From positions 1-9,561 of the forward strand of contig CANCCF010000154.1 in NCBI GenBank assembly GCA_947374485.1: a stretch of 9,561 nucleotides of DNA, read 5' to 3'. The DNA comes from Comamonadaceae bacterium (GTDB lineage Bacteria > Pseudomonadota > Gammaproteobacteria > Burkholderiales > Burkholderiaceae_C). The notes beneath the pieces were generated by a model. The model was not told the origin of the DNA. It saw nothing but the letters and a program-made list of their open reading frames with translations, and did not search any database. The position numbers were made by a program, and so were the translations under genes. Shown piece after piece: positions 6,215-9,561 of the stretch (its first letter is position 1; the number at the start of each line of letters is the position of its first letter).

Positions 6215-7275
6215 TACGTGGCCCTCTTGTACTTGATGGAGTAGTTGACCAGCGTGTCGCAGGCCAGCAGGCTGAACAGCAGCAGGCCCTGGAACACGCC
6301 GGTGAGCGACTTGGTCAGGCCCAGGCGCGACTGCGCCATCTCGCCGCCGATGTAGAACATGCTCATTAGCAGCGCAGAGAACACCATGCCGATGGGATGC
6401 AGCCGCCCCACGTAGACCACGATGATGGCGGCAAAGCCGTAACCGGCCGGCAAAAAACTGGAGAGCTGGCCAATCGGGCCGGCCACTTCCAGCGCACCGG
6501 CCAGGCCGGCTGCACCGCCGGAAATCATCAGCGCCGTCCACAGCGCGCGGCGCGAAGAGAAGCCGGCGTAGCGCGCCGCCGCCGGTGCAATGCCGCCCAC
6601 CTGCAGGGCAAAACCCGCGCGGGTGCGAAACAAGAATACCCACAGGCCCGCGGAACCCAGCACGGCGAGCAGCACGCCGATGGTCATGCGCGAGCCCGCG
6701 ATCAGTTTCGGGATGTGGGTGGCGGCCTCGAAGGTCTTGGTCTGCGGGAAGTTGAAACCATTGGGGTCCATCCACGGGCCGCCCACCAGGTAGCCCAAGA
6801 TCTGCAGGGCCACATAGACCAGCATCAGGCTGACCAGAATCTCATTGGCATTGAACAGGTCGCGCAGCACTGCGGTCACTGCCGCCCAGGCCATGCCGCC
6901 TGCAATGCCGGCCAGCAAGATGGGCAAAACGATCCAGCCGCCCGTGGTTTTCTCGGCCAGCAGGGCCACGCCAGAGGCGAAGATGGCACCGATCACATAC
7001 TGGCCCTCGGCGCCAATGTTCATCACATTGGAGCGAAAGCAGACCGACAGGCCCAGGGCAATCAGCAGCAAGGGCGTGGCCTTGACCATCAGTTCGCCCA
7101 GCGCGTAGCTGCTCTTGATGGGTTGCCAGAAAAACATTTCCAGGCCGCGCAACGGGTCCTTGCCCAGGGCCATGAAAAGCACCACGCCGACCAGCACCGT
7201 GATCAGCAGGGCCAAGAGGGGTGCCCCGTAAACCCAGGCGCGTGCAGGCTGCTGGCGGGCTTCAAGCTTCAGCAT
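6214..7275 (-). CDS. ABC transporter permease A, BMP/nucleoside-type
   Basis: Inner-membrane permease of 353 residues, the longer partner of the pair (NupB/YufP-like; usual length about 350). A first membrane segment at about 17-37 is followed by a periplasmic stretch, then further segments near 63-80, 92-107, 114-137, 145-165, 198-216, 245-263, 278-290, 295-311 and 325-340. The NIGAEGQ motif is at 86-92, and the coupling loop runs from RTRAGFALQVGG (217-228) through APAAARYAGF. The ATG overlaps the end of the ATPase gene by 14 bases, with a GGGGG run 6 bases upstream acting as a possible Shine-Dalgarno, so coupled translation is likely. Substrate is inferred from the family and neighbours: purine nucleosides, nucleobases or similar compounds. 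Confidence 0.93.
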   Translation of the reverse strand: MLKLEARQQPARAWVYGAPLLALLITVLVGVVLFMALGKDPLRGLEMFFWQPIKSSYALGELMVKATPLLLIALGLSVCFRSNVMNIGAEGQYVIGAIFASGVALLAEKTTGGWIVLPILLAGIAGGMAWAAVTAVLRDLFNANEILVSLMLVYVALQILGYLVGGPWMDPNGFNFPQTKTFEAATHIPKLIAGSRMTIGVLLAVLGSAGLWVFLFRTRAGFALQVGGIAPAAARYAGFSSRRALWTALMISGGAAGLAGALEVAGPIGQLSSFLPAGYGFAAIIVVYVGRLHPIGMVFSALLMSMFYIGGEMAQSRLGLTKSLTGVFQGLLLFSLLACDTLVNYSIKYKRAT

Positions 7276-8860
7276 GTTGCACCCCCGCCTTGGCGGACGC
7301 CGGCGCGCCCTGCTCCCACAAACCGCTCATCCATTCCCCAATCTTTTCCACCGTGGCGTCGGCCATGGCAATGGTGGGCGACAGGCGCCCGCGTGCAATC
7401 ACATACAGGCGGTCGCTCACCTCGAACAATTCTTCGAGCTCTTCGCTGACCACCAGCACCGCGCAACCGGCATCGCGCAGGGCCAGAATTTCGCCGCGAA
7501 TCTGCGCGGCCGCGCCCACATCCACACCCCAGGTCGGCTGGGAGACGATGAACAGCGTGGGCTTGGCATCGATCTCGCGCCCGACAATGAATTTCTGCAG
7601 GTTGCCTCCCGACAGCGACTTGGCCACCGCTCTGGGGCCACCGGCCTTGACGTTGAATGCCTTGATGATGGCGGCGGCATGTTCTTCGAGCTTTTTCACC
7701 TCGATCCAGCCACCGGCAAACCCGGGGTGCGAGATGGCGCCAGTGCGCGTGAGCAAAAGGTTGTGCGCCAGGCTCAGCGTGGGCACGGCACCGCGCCCCA
7801 GCCGCTCTTCGGGCACGAAGTGCAGGCCCAGCTTGCGGCGGGCGCCGGGGTGCAGGGCAGACACGTCCTTGTCACCCATGCGGATGCTGCCTGCCGCGGC
7901 GCGGCAGTCTTCGCCCGAGAGCGCATACATCAGCTCCTTCTGGCCATTGCCCGACACCCCGGCAATGCCCACCACCTCACCGGCACGCACCTCCAGCTCA
8001 ATGCCGTCCAGGTCCACACCAAACTGGTCTTCGCGGGCCAGGCGCAGGTCGCGCACTGTCAGGCGGCTCGCGCCGGGCTTTTGCTTGCGGTGCTCGAGCT
8101 GCGGTGGCTCGGCGCCGATCATCAGGCGCGAGAGCGAGGCATTGCTTTCTTCCTGCGGGTTGCACACACCGGTAACTTTGCCGCCGCGCAGCACGGTGCA
8201 GGCGGTGCAGAGCTCGCGGATTTCATGCAGCTTGTGCGAGATATACAAAATGCTGCAGCCCTCGGAGGCCAGCTTTTTCAGCACCACAAACAGTTTTTCC
8301 ACCGCCTGCGGTGTCAGCACCGAGGTGGGTTCGTCCAGGATCAGCAGGCGCGGCTTGAGGTAGAGCTGCTTGAGCAGTTCCAGCTTCTGCTTTTCGCCGG
8401 CGGCGAGTTCGGACGGCTTCTTGTCCAGGTCCAGCTGGAAGGGCGTGGTCGCCAGGAACTCACGCAGCGCCGCGCGCTGGGCCTTCCAGTCGATCAGCGC
8501 CGGGGTCTTGCCACCCGCCAGCAGCAGGTTCTCGGCCACCGTCATGCCCGGCGCCAGGGTGAAGTGCTGGTACACCATGCCGATGCCCAGCGTGCGTGCC
8601 ACCACCGGGTTGGCGATGTCCTGCTCGCGGCCGTCGATGAGGATGCTGCCCTCCTCGGCCCGCTGGAAACCGGCCACGCATTTCACCAGGGTGCTCTTGC
8701 CTGCCCCGTTTTCGCCCAGCAGGGCGTGCACGGTGCCGGGCGCCACATGCATGGTGACCCGGTCCATGGCGGTGAAGCTGCCGAAGCGCTTGGTCAGCTC
8801 GTAGGTGTCCAGTGCCAGGGCGCCAGTGGCAGGCGGGATGGGGTCGAGCGGAGCGATCAT
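7262..8860 (-). CDS. ABC transporter ATP-binding protein with two nucleotide-binding domains, BMP/nucleoside-type
   Basis: Cytoplasmic energy-coupling subunit of 532 residues with two tandem ATPase domains, as in NupA/YufO and sugar transporters such as RbsA. Domain 1 (about 16-250): Walker A GENGAGKST at 49-57, signature-like LAAGE at 152-156, Walker B LLILDEP at 172-178 and switch His209. Domain 2 (about 265-515): degenerate Walker A GVSGNGQKEL at 301-310, canonical signature LSGGN at 416-420, SQPTWGVDVGA at 440-450 in place of DEPT-type Walker B, and no switch His. One composite ATP site (Walker A of domain 1 with signature of domain 2) therefore looks competent and the other degenerate, which is normal in this family. 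The gene starts 4 bases after the amidohydrolase stop, with AGGGG 7 bases before its ATG, so the two are probably cotranscribed. Confidence 0.95.
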   Translation of the reverse strand: MIAPLDPIPPATGALALDTYELTKRFGSFTAMDRVTMHVAPGTVHALLGENGAGKSTLVKCVAGFQRAEEGSILIDGREQDIANPVVARTLGIGMVYQHFTLAPGMTVAENLLLAGGKTPALIDWKAQRAALREFLATTPFQLDLDKKPSELAAGEKQKLELLKQLYLKPRLLILDEPTSVLTPQAVEKLFVVLKKLASEGCSILYISHKLHEIRELCTACTVLRGGKVTGVCNPQEESNASLSRLMIGAEPPQLEHRKQKPGASRLTVRDLRLAREDQFGVDLDGIELEVRAGEVVGIAGVSGNGQKELMYALSGEDCRAAAGSIRMGDKDVSALHPGARRKLGLHFVPEERLGRGAVPTLSLAHNLLLTRTGAISHPGFAGGWIEVKKLEEHAAAIIKAFNVKAGGPRAVAKSLSGGNLQKFIVGREIDAKPTLFIVSQPTWGVDVGAAAQIRGEILALRDAGCAVLVVSEELEELFEVSDRLYVIARGRLSPTIAMADATVEKIGEWMSGLWEQGAPASAKAGVQHAEA

Positions 8861-8864
8861 GTGT

Positions 8865-9554
8865 TTACCCCTGGAATGCCGCGATCAGTGCGGCGGACGG
8901 TGCATGCGCACCGAACACTCCGCCCTGCATGGTGATCATGTTCAGCGCCGCCTGGTGGTTGGCCGGGTCGGTGGCGGCGGTGCAGTCCGACAGCAGCAGG
9001 CATTCGTAGCCGCGGTCGTTGGCGTCGCGCATGGTGGTGTGCACACACACGTCGGTGGTGATGCCGGCCAGGATCAGGTTCTGGATGCCGCCCTGGCGCA
9101 GCACCATGTCCAGGTCGGTGGCGTAGAACGAGCCCTTGCCGGGCTTGTCGATGACCACCTCACCGGGCAGCGGGGCCAGCTCGGGGATCAGCTCCCAGCC
9201 CGGCTCGCCGCGCACCAGAATGCGCCCGCACGGGCCGGCGTCGCCAATACCCACGCCGTTGGTGCCAATCTGCTGCGAGCGCCAGCGCTGGTTGGCCGGC
9301 AGGTCGGACAGGTCGGGCCTATGGCCCTCACGCGTGTGCATGACCGGGTAGCCCGCGGCGCGCAGCGCTGCCATCAAGACCTTGAGCGGCTCTATGGGCG
9401 CGCGGGTCAACGAGATGTCGTAGCCCATCTTGTCCACATAGCCGCCGACGCCGCAGAAGTCGGTCTGCATGTCGATGATGATCAGCGCCGTGTTGGCCGC
9501 CGTGAACGCGCCGTCGTAGGGCCAGGTATAAGGTTCGGAACGGATGGTGGGCAT
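8865..9554 (-). CDS. isochorismatase-fold cysteine amidohydrolase, biuret/triuret hydrolase-like
   Basis: Cytoplasmic amidase of 229 residues in the cysteine hydrolase family that includes biuret hydrolase (BiuH), triuret hydrolase (TrtA) and ureidoacrylate amidohydrolase (RutB). The catalytic triad is visible: Asp28 in IIIDMQTDF, Lys137 in IDKPGKGSF and Cys170 in GITTDVCVHTT. Gln210 in MQGGVFG lies 40 residues after the cysteine, the same spacing as the catalytic Cys and the important Gln that I recall for Rhizobium BiuH; YTWPYDG, MGYD, TREGHRP and RGEPGW also recall that group. Biuret to allophanate, or triuret to biuret and related products, is the best guess; biuret against triuret cannot be decided. 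The ATG at 9554 is the first plausible start, but the frame is open to the window edge, so a slightly longer N-terminus is possible. It lies 4 bases before the ATPase gene. Confidence 0.85.
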   Translation of the reverse strand: MPTIRSEPYTWPYDGAFTAANTALIIIDMQTDFCGVGGYVDKMGYDISLTRAPIEPLKVLMAALRAAGYPVMHTREGHRPDLSDLPANQRWRSQQIGTNGVGIGDAGPCGRILVRGEPGWELIPELAPLPGEVVIDKPGKGSFYATDLDMVLRQGGIQNLILAGITTDVCVHTTMRDANDRGYECLLLSDCTAATDPANHQAALNMITMQGGVFGAHAPSAALIAAFQG

Positions 9555-9561
9555 GCGTCTT

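Noticed and set aside
6215..6775. N-terminal extension of the permease B frame back to 6775
   Set aside because: The added part lies out of frame within permease A, is rich in Arg and Gly, and ends in a normal ATG with a Shine-Dalgarno at 6214.
5222..7449. Plus-strand open frames of 340 and 350 codons opposite the two permease genes
   Set aside because: Hydrophilic, low-complexity antisense translations of membrane protein genes; no domain seen.
7274..8935. Long plus-strand open frame (553 codons) opposite the ATPase gene
   Set aside because: It mirrors the ATPase codons in GC-rich DNA, has no recognisable domain and is rich in Gln, His, Arg and Ala as expected of a shadow frame; the minus-strand gene has full ABC motifs.
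1..9561. tRNA, rRNA, CRISPR array, insertion sequence or prophage signals
   Set aside because: No cloverleaf-like stretch, regular spaced repeats, transposase or integrase frame, or terminal inverted repeats were seen; nearly every base belongs to an intact gene.

Overview
The window looks like chromosomal DNA of a GC-rich betaproteobacterium, most likely order Burkholderiales and possibly family Comamonadaceae. This rests on high GC at third codon positions, compact overlapping genes and the character of the protein sequences; it is inference, not a database match. Coding density is close to complete. No RNA gene, insertion sequence, CRISPR array, attachment site or origin was seen, and there is no gene-free stretch longer than 70 bases.

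Layout. Positions 1-1461 (+) hold the 3' part of a membrane-sensor-type GGDEF/EAL cyclic-di-GMP protein whose start lies outside the window. Everything else is on the minus strand and reads from right to left. In transcription order it comprises: a biuret/triuret hydrolase-like cysteine amidohydrolase (9554-8865); a complete BMP-family ABC transporter made of a two-domain ATPase (8860-7262), permease A (7275-6214), permease B (6214-5294) and a substrate-binding lipoprotein (5223-4063); a strong intrinsic terminator (4047-4016); then a small zinc nucleobase deaminase of guanine-deaminase type (3998-3522), a Rieske non-heme iron oxygenase (3529-2501) and an adenine deaminase (2504-1458). Most junctions overlap by 1-14 bases or are separated by 4, so two tightly coupled groups are likely: hydrolase plus transporter, and deaminase-Rieske-adenine deaminase. 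The final deaminase converges on the GGDEF/EAL gene with stop codons that overlap.

How the genes may work together. The transporter family imports purine nucleosides or related compounds, and the two deaminases convert adenine to hypoxanthine and probably guanine to xanthine. The amidohydrolase resembles enzymes that cleave biuret or triuret, nitrogen-rich compounds; triuret can arise from oxidation of urate. The most natural reading is a nitrogen-scavenging unit for purines or related N-heterocycles. The unexplained member is the Rieske oxygenase, locked between the two deaminases by overlapping reading frames. It may act on a modified purine (for example oxidative N-demethylation, as NdmA/NdmB do on methylxanthines) or another N-heterocycle. 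That is the main lead for new biology here.
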